Below are positions 1 through 6,800 of a DNA stretch of 11,047 bases, one piece after another. The position numbers and the translations under genes were made by a program. The stretch comes from an uncultured Flavobacteriales bacterium (GTDB lineage Bacteria > Bacteroidota > Bacteroidia > Flavobacteriales_D > Sanyastnellaceae). The stretch covers positions 1 through 11,047 of the forward strand of contig CALKHD010000207.1 in the NCBI GenBank assembly GCA_938092195.1, written 5' to 3'. Within the stretch, counting starts at the first letter, position 1. Each line of letters starts with the position of its first letter. The notes beneath the pieces are model-generated. The model did not search any database. It saw only the letters and a program-made list of their open reading frames with translations, and was not told the origin of the DNA.

Positions 1-1450
1 AACTGGGCATGGCTTCGGTGTTGAGTACCTCACCCGCTTGCGTGTCTTCGTTGAAGTAAATGTTGCGGTGCCGTTCCCAAACATGGGCAACGGGGTCGTC
101 AAAGCCGTTGATGTCGGTGGCCACTTGCCATTGGCTTTCGCCATGTTCGGAATCGGGCGCTCCTCCCGCGAAGGGTTCGGTGGCCAACACCACGCATTCC
201 GGAGCATGGGTGCTGCCCAACGGTGACACCACAACCGGAGGCTGCACAGGAACGTCGGCCTTGGTGATCACCAAGCTGTCGGTGATCACGTTGTCGAGGT
301 CTGTGTTGTCATCACCTCGGCTCAGCCTCTTCACCGTGAACTGCGGATCATCTCCCGCCACCACGTCCACCGACACAAAGCCCCAGTCGTCTGTGGTGAT
401 TTCGAATTCTTCGTAATCGAACTGCGGCCATTCCCCCCAATAGTCAATGGCACCTCCTGCGGTCGCCACATTGATCCACAAGTGCTTGTGGTCTTGCGAC
501 TGCCCCCTAGAATACCCGTGGGTGTGTCCAAAAAAATGAATGCTCGGCTTGCCACAGACTTCTGTGAAGGACTCCAACTGGGCCACCACCTGGCCAGTAA
601 AATCGCTTTCGCCTGGGGTCCACAATTCGGACTTGTGGGGATGATGGACTTGGGCAAATACAAAGTCAATGTGCTCCATGTCACACGTGGCATTCAAAAC
701 GCCTTGCAACCACCCCAATTGATCATCCCCATCATAGGGCGCATTGGAATTCAACCCCAAGAATCGAACGTTGCCATAATCCTTGTACCACCAGTGCTCG
801 TTGTATCCATCCGTTCCGTTTTCCGGCAAATGGAAATACTGGAAGTAATACGATGAATTCACCTCGTGGTTGCCCAAGACCGGGTAGACAGGCACATGGC
901 CAAACAGATCGTGGGATGGGGTGAAAAAGTCGTTGGACCATTCATTGTAGTTGTTGCCGTTGTCCACGAGGTCTCCAGGAATCAAAACCAAGGCGATCTC
1001 ATCGGACACTTCCCCGCCGAAATAATCGAGCACCCCTTGGTGAATGACCTCATCGAAAATGCCCGGGTTGGCATTGCTTTTTTGCATGTCACTCATGGCA
1101 ACAAATGAAAAACTGGCCTCGGCTGTGTGGAGAGTTGGCGTGCGAAACCGCAGCGCCGATGTAGAGACATTGCCACTGGTTACCTGATAGTAATAAGGTG
1201 TTCCCGAAATGAGCCCCTCTATCAAAACATCGTGCATGGCCCCACCATTGGAAGGCATGCCTTGTGAAGGCAGCACATTGCCCAGATTCTCATCGACCCC
1301 CCATTCCAAAACCGCTTCGCCCTCACTTGTGCTCTCCCACATGACTCGGATCGAAGTCGGTTCCGCATCTTGCAAATAAGGCTCCACATTAAACTGAGCT
1401 GTGGCCCCCATTGACAGCCCCAGCATCAAAAACGAAATAACGCTCCTCAT
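1..1450 (-). CDS. Exported metallophosphoesterase with N-terminal fibronectin-like domain (C-terminus cut by window edge)
   Basis: Translating the minus strand from the ATG at 1450-1448 gives 483 uninterrupted codons reaching the left edge. Residues 1-19 form a signal peptide (hydrophobic core, ATA-Q cleavage site). Residues 20 to about 107 resemble the fibronectin-III-like domain that precedes the catalytic domain in purple-acid-phosphatase-like enzymes. The calcineurin-like metallophosphoesterase motifs follow in order: D121-x-Q123, GDLVDNG at 159-165, GNHE at 193-196, HHPH at 269-272 and GHTH at 308-311. These are the residues that bind the two metals in this family. The Tyr of the purple acid phosphatase GDxxY motif is absent, so I call it a general phosphoesterase. 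After about residue 340 comes a beta-rich region with an SQWQV stretch near 439, probably another Ig/FN3-like domain. It likely hydrolyses phosphate esters at the cell surface or outside; the substrate is unknown. Any C-terminal sorting domain would lie outside the window. It is transcribed divergently from the M43 gene. Confidence 0.9.
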   Translation of the reverse strand, partial: MRSVISFLMLGLSMGATAQFNVEPYLQDAEPTSIRVMWESTSEGEAVLEWGVDENLGNVLPSQGMPSNGGAMHDVLIEGLISGTPYYYQVTSGNVSTSALRFRTPTLHTAEASFSFVAMSDMQKSNANPGIFDEVIHQGVLDYFGGEVSDEIALVLIPGDLVDNGNNYNEWSNDFFTPSHDLFGHVPVYPVLGNHEVNSSYYFQYFHLPENGTDGYNEHWWYKDYGNVRFLGLNSNAPYDGDDQLGWLQGVLNATCDMEHIDFVFAQVHHPHKSELWTPGESDFTGQVVAQLESFTEVCGKPSIHFFGHTHGYSRGQSQDHKHLWINVATAGGAIDYWGEWPQFDYEEFEITTDDWGFVSVDVVAGDDPQFTVKRLSRGDDNTDLDNVITDSLVITKADVPVQPPVVVSPLGSTHAPECVVLATEPFAGGAPDSEHGESQWQVATDINGFDDPVAHVWERHRNIYFNEDTQAGEVLNTEAMPS

Positions 1451-1610
1451 GAGGTGTAATGTACGTTGGACATTCAGGGAAGAAGCCAGTAGAATGTCAG
1501 CAGGCTGAGTAACCAACCTGTCGGTGGCATTTCCTAAAAAAATCCGGCGGGATTCTCGACATGTTGGCGCCCATTTCCTGCAAGCCAAACGCCATCGGGG
1601 GTCGCAAAAT

Positions 1611-1626
1611 GATGACTTCTGTCATC
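1611..1626. repeat. Perfect inverted repeat GATGAC-TTCT-GTCATC
   Basis: Two perfectly complementary 6-base arms flank a 4-base loop, just upstream of the AT-rich patch before the M43 gene. The position would suit an operator or a small hairpin in the leader. No regulator gene is nearby, and a 6-base palindrome can arise by chance, so its function is unproven. Confidence 0.35.
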
Positions 1627-1646
1627 TTCGGTTAGTTGATGCTATT

Positions 1647-1654
1647 TATATTTT
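1647..1654 (+). promoter_or_regulatory. Candidate Bacteroidota -7 element for the M43 gene
   Basis: TATATTTT matches five of the six fixed bases of the Bacteroidota -7 consensus TAnnTTTG and lies in the most AT-rich part of the intergenic region. No convincing TTTG or TTG -33 element lies 19-21 bases upstream. If real, it would leave a leader of about 80 bases before the ATG at 1743. Confidence 0.2.
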
Positions 1655-1742
1655 ACTTAAGCTGTATATTACACAAGTACAGGATGTTATACGAACAGAC
1701 ACATCCCAGCCTGAGTTATCTTCCAGTAAACCCACCATTGCG

Positions 1743-4700
1743 ATGCCCGTCCGATTGCTCCTTGCGCTCCTGATAGCGTTCCCTTTTGCTTTGTTTTCCC
1801 AAACTCTTAGCCTGTCAGCTACAGACATTGGAGAGGCCATTCCTCAAAATCGCACATGTGCCACTCACGAAAAGCACATCGAAATGATGGGGCTGCAGAA
1901 ATACGCTGAATCGCGTGAGCGCATTGATGCCCATCGCGCTCAATGGGAACCCATTGTGGCCCAACAGAGAGCCAATGGCCAAAGTGTGGTGATCACCATT
2001 CCCGTGGTGTTCCATGTACTGTATGCGAACAGCACCGAGAACATTGCGGACAGCGAGATTTTCGAGCAGATGCAAACCTTGAACGATGACTTTCGGAGGC
2101 TCAACAGCGATGCCGACAACACCTGGTCTCAGGCGGCCGATACCGAAATCGAGTTCTGCCTCGCTTCTTTCGATCCCGACGGATCTCCCACCAATGGCAT
2201 TTTGAGGGTACCCACCACCGTCTCGAGTTTTGGATCTGACAACGCCATGAAATTCACCTCCCAAGGTGGATCGGACGCTTGGCCGGCATCAGACTACCTG
2301 AACTTTTGGGTTTGCAATTTGGGAGGCGGACTGTTGGGTTATGCTCAATTTCCTGGAGGATCAGCCTCTACAGACGGTGTGGTTTGCGGCTACCCTTTTG
2401 TGGGCAACAATGGTCCGGGGGCTGGCATCTACAACCTTGGCCGCACCGGAACCCACGAGGTGGGGCACTGGCTGGACTTGCGCCACATTTGGGGCGATGG
2501 TGGATGCGGTGTAGACGACGGTGTTTCGGACACCCCGGAATCGGACGCTTCCAACTTCAATTGTGCCACTGGCCACGAAAGTTGCGGATCGGTGGACATG
2601 GTCCAGAATTACATGGACTACTCTCAAGACGCTTGCATGAACCTGTTTACTGCCGGACAAGCTGTTCGGATGCAAGCGCTGTTTCAACCAGGGGGTGACC
2701 GGGCCAGCCTGTTGAATTCCAACGGCTGTGCGCCGGCATGTGAAGTATCATGCGGTTGTACCGACGCCATGGCCTGCAATTATGACGCTGGCGCCGCCAA
2801 TGACGACGGGACATGCGATTTCAGCTGTTACGGCTGCACCGATGCCAACGCTTGCAACTACGACGCAAGCGCCACCATTGACGACGGCAATTGCGTAGAT
2901 CCCAGCCCCACCTTTGGGTGCGAATGCAGCCTTGACGGAAGCCAAACGGCCACCCTGAACAGCGGCGAGTCCAGTGTTGCACTCGAAGTGGATGCTGTGG
3001 GCAACCCCAGCCCATCTACCATGGACATCACGCTGGCATTTGACGGACTCGAAAGCACAGGCAGCTATGCCGCTGACTTGGCCATGACCATCACTGACCC
3101 CAACGGAACTTGCATCGCATTCGGAGGGTGGAACAGTTCGCCCAGCGGCTGCACCAGCATTGGCGGATATTCTGCCATTTGGCCCAGTTCATGGCAATCT
3201 AGCGCGAGCTCCACCTACACTGCATCGGTCGACTTGAGCAGTGCAGGTCTCTCTGGATCGGGCAATTGGAGCTTCACCCTTTACAATGGTTACACCAGTT
3301 CTGGCGATGTTTCTTACGACGCCAGCTGGACTTTGAATGACGTTTGCCCCGCCCCTACAGACGTGGCCGGCTGCACCGATGCCAGTGCGTGCAACTACAA
3401 TCCCGCTGCGACTACGGATGATGGATCGTGTGCAGTGGACGATGCCTGTGGTGTTTGTGGTGGACCTGGTGCCATCTACGAATGCGGATGCGCCGACATT
3501 CCCACGGGCGACTGTGATTGCAACGGCAACCAAGTAGACGAATGCGGCGAATGTGGCGGCCCAGGAATCCCCGCGGGTGACTGCGACTGCAATGGCAACC
3601 AACTGGATGCCGCGGGTGTGTGCGGTGGAAGCTGCACCGCCGATGCAGACAGCGACGGAATTTGTGACGATGATGACGATTGCGTCGGAACGGTTGACGC
3701 CCTCGGCGTGTGCAATGGCAATTGTTCTGCTGACCAAGATGAGGACGGCATTTGCGACGACGTGGACGACTGCGTAGGTCAGCTTGATGCGCTGGGTGTG
3801 TGCAATGGAGATTGCACTTCCGATGTGGATCAAGACGGCATCTGCGATACCCCAGGCTATGTGCCCACAACACCCTGTGAGAATGGTTTTGCAGGCATCT
3901 ATCCCTGCGACCAAGTGGACTTCATGAGCCATTTGACCACCTCTGAAGTGGGAGGAGGAGAAATGAACGATATCTGGGGATGGACAGACCCACTTGACGG
4001 GAAGGAATACGCCTTGCTGGGCCGAACATCAGGCACGGCATTCATCGACATCACCGACCCGAACAACCCCCTCTATTTGGGCAACCTGCCCACCCATACG
4101 GTGAACTCCTCTTGGAGGGACATCAAAGTGTATGCCGACCACGCTTTCATTGTCTCCGAGGCCTCCGGTCACGGCATGCAAGTGTTTGACTTGACGCGCC
4201 TTCGCAACGTGACTGCGCCCCCTGTGACCTTTGACAACGACGCCCACTACAGCGGATTTGGAAGCGCCCACAACATCGCCATCAACGAAGAATCTGGGCG
4301 TGCCTACCCCATTGGAGCGAGCACGTTCTCTGGCGGCTTGAACATCATCGACATCAGCAATCCCCTTGCGCCCACACTCATCGGTAGCTATGCTGAAGAC
4401 GGGTATTCTCACGATGCCCAAATCGTGAATTACATCGGACCGGACACCCAATATGCCGGCAAGGAAATCGCGTTTTGCTTCAATGAAAACACCGTGACCA
4501 TTGTGGACGTCACCAATGCTGGGGACGCTCAACTGATCAGTTCTCAGGGCTATTCCGGTTCTTCATACACCCACCAAGGCTGGCTCACCGAAGACCACAA
4601 ACACCTGCTGGTCAATGACGAATTGGACGAGCAGAATTCTGGGGGCAATACAAGGACTTACATCTTCGATGTTCAAGACCTCGACAACATCTCTTTGATT

Positions 4701-6011
4701 GGCACCCATTCGGGGCCGACTTCAGCCATTGACCACAACCTCTACAACCACCAAGGCCTCTCCTATCAATCCAACTACCGCGCCGGATTGCGCATTTTGG
4801 ACTTGGAGAATGTGGGCCAAGGCACACTCGAAGAGGTGGCTTATTTCGATGTCTACCCATCGAGCAACTCCGCCAATTTCAATGGGACATGGAGCAACTA
4901 CCCCTTCTTTGCGTCGGGCAACGTCATTGTGAGTCACATCGAAGAAGGCCTCTTCGTGCTTCGGCCCAACATCACGCCGCCTTGCTTTGAATCCTGTGGA
5001 TGCACCGACGCCACGGCGTGCAACTACGACGCCACGGCCGACAACGAAGACGGCAGTTGTGACTTCAGCTGTTACGGATGCACCGATGCCACAGCCTGCA
5101 ACTACGACCCTGCAGCCACCATCAACGACGGATCATGCGTGGCCCCCAATCCAGAGTTTGGCTGCGAGTGTTCCATCTCGGGCAACCAGACGGCTACACT
5201 TTCAGGTGGCCAATCCAGTGCTGCTTTGGAGGTAGAAGCCTTGGCCAACCCTGCTGCCTCGAGCATTGAAGTCTCTGTGGTCTTCAACGGCGCCGGCAGC
5301 AGCTGGCCTGCAGACATGGCCATGGCCATCACTGACGGAAACGGAAATTGTGCCGCGTTCGGTGGATACAACGACAGCCCCGCCGGCTGCACCAGCATTG
5401 GAAACTATCTGGCCGTGTGGCCTTCTTCATGGAACGTCTCCACCTCCGGCACATACACGGCCACCGTGGACTTGAGCGCAGCCAATTTGCAGGGCACAGG
5501 CACATGGAGCGTCCTCCTTTACAACGGTTGGAGCACAGGTGGTTCTGTGACCTATGACGTGACTTGGACCATTCAGGATGTCTGCCCCAATGGCGGTGCT
5601 CCAGATGTTCCCGGGTGCACCGACTCCGCGGCTTGCAACTACAATCCAGAAGCCACCCTCGACAACGGGACCTGCCTGTATGACGATGTGCTTGGCGAGT
5701 GCGGAGGAGACTGCACGGCCGACGTCGATGAGGATGGGGTCTGTGATTCAGACGAAATCCCGGGCTGCACCAACGCTGACGCCGACAACTACAACCCCAA
5801 TGCCACCGACGATGATGGCTCCTGCACATTCTCACCAGAGTGTCCTGGAGACTTCGACGACAGCGGTGTGATTGGGGTCAATGACGTCTTGATTGCCCTT
5901 GGCGAGTTTGGTTGCTTAGGCGTGTGTACTGCAGACTTGGACGGTGACGGAGTCGTCGGAGTTGGTGACATTCTCACCATCCTGTCCGGGTTTGGAGAGC
6001 CTTGCCCTTGA
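1743..6011 (+). CDS. Secreted M43 (cytophagalysin-type) metalloprotease mosaic with choice-of-anchor B propeller and dockerin-like C-terminus
   Basis: 1422 residues from the ATG at 1743, chosen because a signal peptide (about 1-20, ALFS-Q) begins there and the paralogue at 10406 aligns just after it. The propeptide carries a lone Cys39 before HEKH. The zinc site is HEVGHWLDLRH (H238, E239, H242, H248) and the Met-turn is NYMDY with Met291; both are typical of M43 metzincins. Then come two Cys-rich 21-residue repeats (338-384), a P-domain-like beta module (about 391-540), a third repeat (543-563), Cys/Gly-rich and thrombospondin-3-like calcium repeats (about 564-702), a choice-of-anchor B propeller with LVIVD-like strands (711 to about 1080), repeats 4-5 (1086-1132), a second P-like module (about 1139-1288), repeats 6-7 (1291-1361), and two dockerin-like EF-hand loops (1370-1381, 1398-1409). 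No type IX C-terminal domain is visible. Its inferred role is extracellular proteolysis, with the propeller and repeats for binding or anchoring. It ends 8 bases from the convergent lipoprotein gene. Confidence 0.9.
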   Translation: MPVRLLLALLIAFPFALFSQTLSLSATDIGEAIPQNRTCATHEKHIEMMGLQKYAESRERIDAHRAQWEPIVAQQRANGQSVVITIPVVFHVLYANSTENIADSEIFEQMQTLNDDFRRLNSDADNTWSQAADTEIEFCLASFDPDGSPTNGILRVPTTVSSFGSDNAMKFTSQGGSDAWPASDYLNFWVCNLGGGLLGYAQFPGGSASTDGVVCGYPFVGNNGPGAGIYNLGRTGTHEVGHWLDLRHIWGDGGCGVDDGVSDTPESDASNFNCATGHESCGSVDMVQNYMDYSQDACMNLFTAGQAVRMQALFQPGGDRASLLNSNGCAPACEVSCGCTDAMACNYDAGAANDDGTCDFSCYGCTDANACNYDASATIDDGNCVDPSPTFGCECSLDGSQTATLNSGESSVALEVDAVGNPSPSTMDITLAFDGLESTGSYAADLAMTITDPNGTCIAFGGWNSSPSGCTSIGGYSAIWPSSWQSSASSTYTASVDLSSAGLSGSGNWSFTLYNGYTSSGDVSYDASWTLNDVCPAPTDVAGCTDASACNYNPAATTDDGSCAVDDACGVCGGPGAIYECGCADIPTGDCDCNGNQVDECGECGGPGIPAGDCDCNGNQLDAAGVCGGSCTADADSDGICDDDDDCVGTVDALGVCNGNCSADQDEDGICDDVDDCVGQLDALGVCNGDCTSDVDQDGICDTPGYVPTTPCENGFAGIYPCDQVDFMSHLTTSEVGGGEMNDIWGWTDPLDGKEYALLGRTSGTAFIDITDPNNPLYLGNLPTHTVNSSWRDIKVYADHAFIVSEASGHGMQVFDLTRLRNVTAPPVTFDNDAHYSGFGSAHNIAINEESGRAYPIGASTFSGGLNIIDISNPLAPTLIGSYAEDGYSHDAQIVNYIGPDTQYAGKEIAFCFNENTVTIVDVTNAGDAQLISSQGYSGSSYTHQGWLTEDHKHLLVNDELDEQNSGGNTRTYIFDVQDLDNISLIGTHSGPTSAIDHNLYNHQGLSYQSNYRAGLRILDLENVGQGTLEEVAYFDVYPSSNSANFNGTWSNYPFFASGNVIVSHIEEGLFVLRPNITPPCFESCGCTDATACNYDATADNEDGSCDFSCYGCTDATACNYDPAATINDGSCVAPNPEFGCECSISGNQTATLSGGQSSAALEVEALANPAASSIEVSVVFNGAGSSWPADMAMAITDGNGNCAAFGGYNDSPAGCTSIGNYLAVWPSSWNVSTSGTYTATVDLSAANLQGTGTWSVLLYNGWSTGGSVTYDVTWTIQDVCPNGGAPDVPGCTDSAACNYNPEATLDNGTCLYDDVLGECGGDCTADVDEDGVCDSDEIPGCTNADADNYNPNATDDDGSCTFSPECPGDFDDSGVIGVNDVLIALGEFGCLGVCTADLDGDGVVGVGDILTILSGFGEPCP
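2754..3431 (+). repeat. Internal duplication, copy 1 (repeats 1-2, P-like module, repeat 3)
   Basis: Encodes residues 338-563 of the protease mosaic. It contains two GCTDxxACNY repeats joined by DFSCY, a GCECS-started beta-rich module resembling a proprotein-convertase P domain, and a third GCTDxxACNY repeat. The same order and total length (226 residues) recur at 4998-5675. By hand alignment, 59 of the first 79 residues are identical. The P-domain assignment is tentative. Confidence 0.8.
3633..3848 (+). repeat. Thrombospondin-3-like calcium-binding repeats (two full, one partial)
   Basis: Encodes residues 631-660, 661-690 and the partial 691-702. Each unit has the pattern CxxDxDxDGICD; the two full units continue with a DDC segment and a DALGVCNG tail of fixed spacing, giving an exact 30-residue period. 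The DxDxDG spacing and the paired cysteines are those of thrombospondin type 3 repeats, which bind calcium and act as rigid spacers. Here they lie just before the choice-of-anchor B propeller. Confidence 0.75.
4998..5675 (+). repeat. Internal duplication, copy 2 (repeats 4-5, P-like module, repeat 6)
   Basis: Encodes residues 1086-1311, the counterpart of 338-563 on the other side of the propeller. It shares the DFSCY linker, the GCECS start, the FGG-centred segment and the GCTSIG and WPSSW motifs. It has about two residues fewer inside the P-like module and about two more in the linker before repeat 6, so the overall length is unchanged. The divergence suggests an old duplication. Confidence 0.8.
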
Positions 6012-6019
6012 GTCATTGC

Positions 6020-6754
6020 TCACCAGCCGCCGAGCACGACCAGAATTAAAACCACCAAAGCCAAGTACAACGCGAAAGGTGCAAACAAGGCCAGGGCCAC
6101 CCAACGGGCTGCCCGTGACAGCTTGAACCTGGGATACAACTCGGGATGCTCCAAGGACTTGCGAAAGGCCTTTCTAGAAACGAAATAGCCGAAGATTGTG
6201 GCCACAAGTCCCAAGGCGATCGGGACACCAGCCAGCGGAATGCCCAGGTACTGGACAGCCCCTTCTCCGGCAATTCCGAGCGCCCATCCCAAAGACAAGA
6301 TGAACCCCGGCACGGAACTGGGGTGCCGTCCGTCCACTGGATCGGGCAAGGTTTCGCTGACCGCATGAACCGGTCCATGCGTGGGAGATGAAAGCTCTTT
6401 CTCTCTGGGTTCTTGATGAACCTGGGCGGATTCACGTTCAGCCGCAATTTGTGCAGAAGTCACCTCGACCCGATCAGGGGTGTTGGACATGCCTGCTTTC
6501 TCGCCAGGCAACCAAACGGCTGTCGGCTGATCATGCCCAATCCCCATTGAAGAAACGTGCCCCCCCTGAATTTCTGGAGCCATGGATGCTTCCGCAGCCT
6601 CTCCGCTCTGTTGTGCTTTTTGACCCCGATGATGCTGTACGTGGTACCCTTTGGAGTATCTGCGCTTTTGAACTTGGCTTTCTCCCAACCGTTGCTCCAT
6701 AGAACAACCCACCAGAAGCACCGCTGCAATCAGCCCCAGAATTTGAATCCTCAT
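6020..6754 (-). CDS. Putative lipoprotein with three C-terminal membrane segments
   Basis: 244 residues. A lipoprotein signal peptide with lipobox LVGC places the lipidated residue at Cys17. It is followed by QKRRYSKGYHVQ (about 29-40); an RRYxKGY/F motif of this kind recurs in small Bacteroidota lipoproteins. Residues 41-148 are low in hydrophobicity, rich in Glu, Gln, Ser and Pro, and probably disordered. Hydrophobic segments at about 149-168, 170-192 and 216-241 look membrane-spanning, with Arg/Lys clusters between (SRKAFRKS, 193-200). A lipid anchor plus three helices is an unusual topology and suggests an inner-membrane lipoprotein with a periplasmic linker. The gene lies 46 bases downstream of the giant surface protein and is probably the last gene of that operon; the stop is 8 bases from the convergent M43 stop. 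No function recognised. Confidence 0.8.
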   Translation of the reverse strand: MRIQILGLIAAVLLVGCSMEQRLGESQVQKRRYSKGYHVQHHRGQKAQQSGEAAEASMAPEIQGGHVSSMGIGHDQPTAVWLPGEKAGMSNTPDRVEVTSAQIAAERESAQVHQEPREKELSSPTHGPVHAVSETLPDPVDGRHPSSVPGFILSLGWALGIAGEGAVQYLGIPLAGVPIALGLVATIFGYFVSRKAFRKSLEHPELYPRFKLSRAARWVALALFAPFALYLALVVLILVVLGGW

Positions 6755-6800
6755 GGGCTGAATTTATGCCCCTCGAAACAAACCGCCGAAAACCGCTCGG

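Larger units (their letters stand above)
1451..1742. promoter_or_regulatory. Divergent intergenic region between phosphoesterase and M43 protease
   Basis: These 292 bases separate two start codons facing away from each other, so promoters for both genes should lie here. The part near the protease (about 1640-1690) is clearly more AT-rich than the surrounding coding DNA. The open frame of the protease extends upstream to an ATG at 1524. That extension translates into non-protein-like sequence with no signal peptide at its start, so I treat it as non-coding. No Shine-Dalgarno sequence is evident before either start, as is usual in Bacteroidota. Confidence 0.5.

Noticed and set aside
482..1108. 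Plus-strand open frames over the phosphoesterase
   Set aside because: The minus frame carries all the metallophosphoesterase motifs in order with a signal peptide; the plus frames have no recognisable features.
1524..1742. Upstream extension of the protease frame to the ATG at 1524
   Set aside because: The extra 73 residues are basic and not protein-like, cross an AT-rich promoter-like patch, and would bury a clean signal peptide that starts at 1743. The paralogue at 10406 also starts with its signal peptide.
3189..3932. 247-codon open frame on the minus strand
   Set aside because: It lies wholly antisense to the protease mosaic, over repeated Gly/Asp/Cys codons that suppress stops on the other strand; its translation has no domain or signal and merely mirrors the repeats.
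2754..5675. CRISPR-like or mobile repeat
   Set aside because: The repeats are in frame, protein-coding, diverged at DNA level and domain-sized; there are no spacers, terminal inverted repeats or transposase.
6017..6036. Possible bidirectional terminator hairpin (TGCTC ... GAGCA) between the convergent genes
   Set aside because: The arms are only 5 bases with a 10-base loop, mostly inside the lipoprotein gene, and no T-run follows on either strand.
6755..6800. Separate promoter for the lipoprotein gene in the 46-base gap
   Set aside because: No TAnnTTTG-like element with a spaced TTG is visible; same-strand spacing of 46 bases fits cotranscription with the upstream gene.
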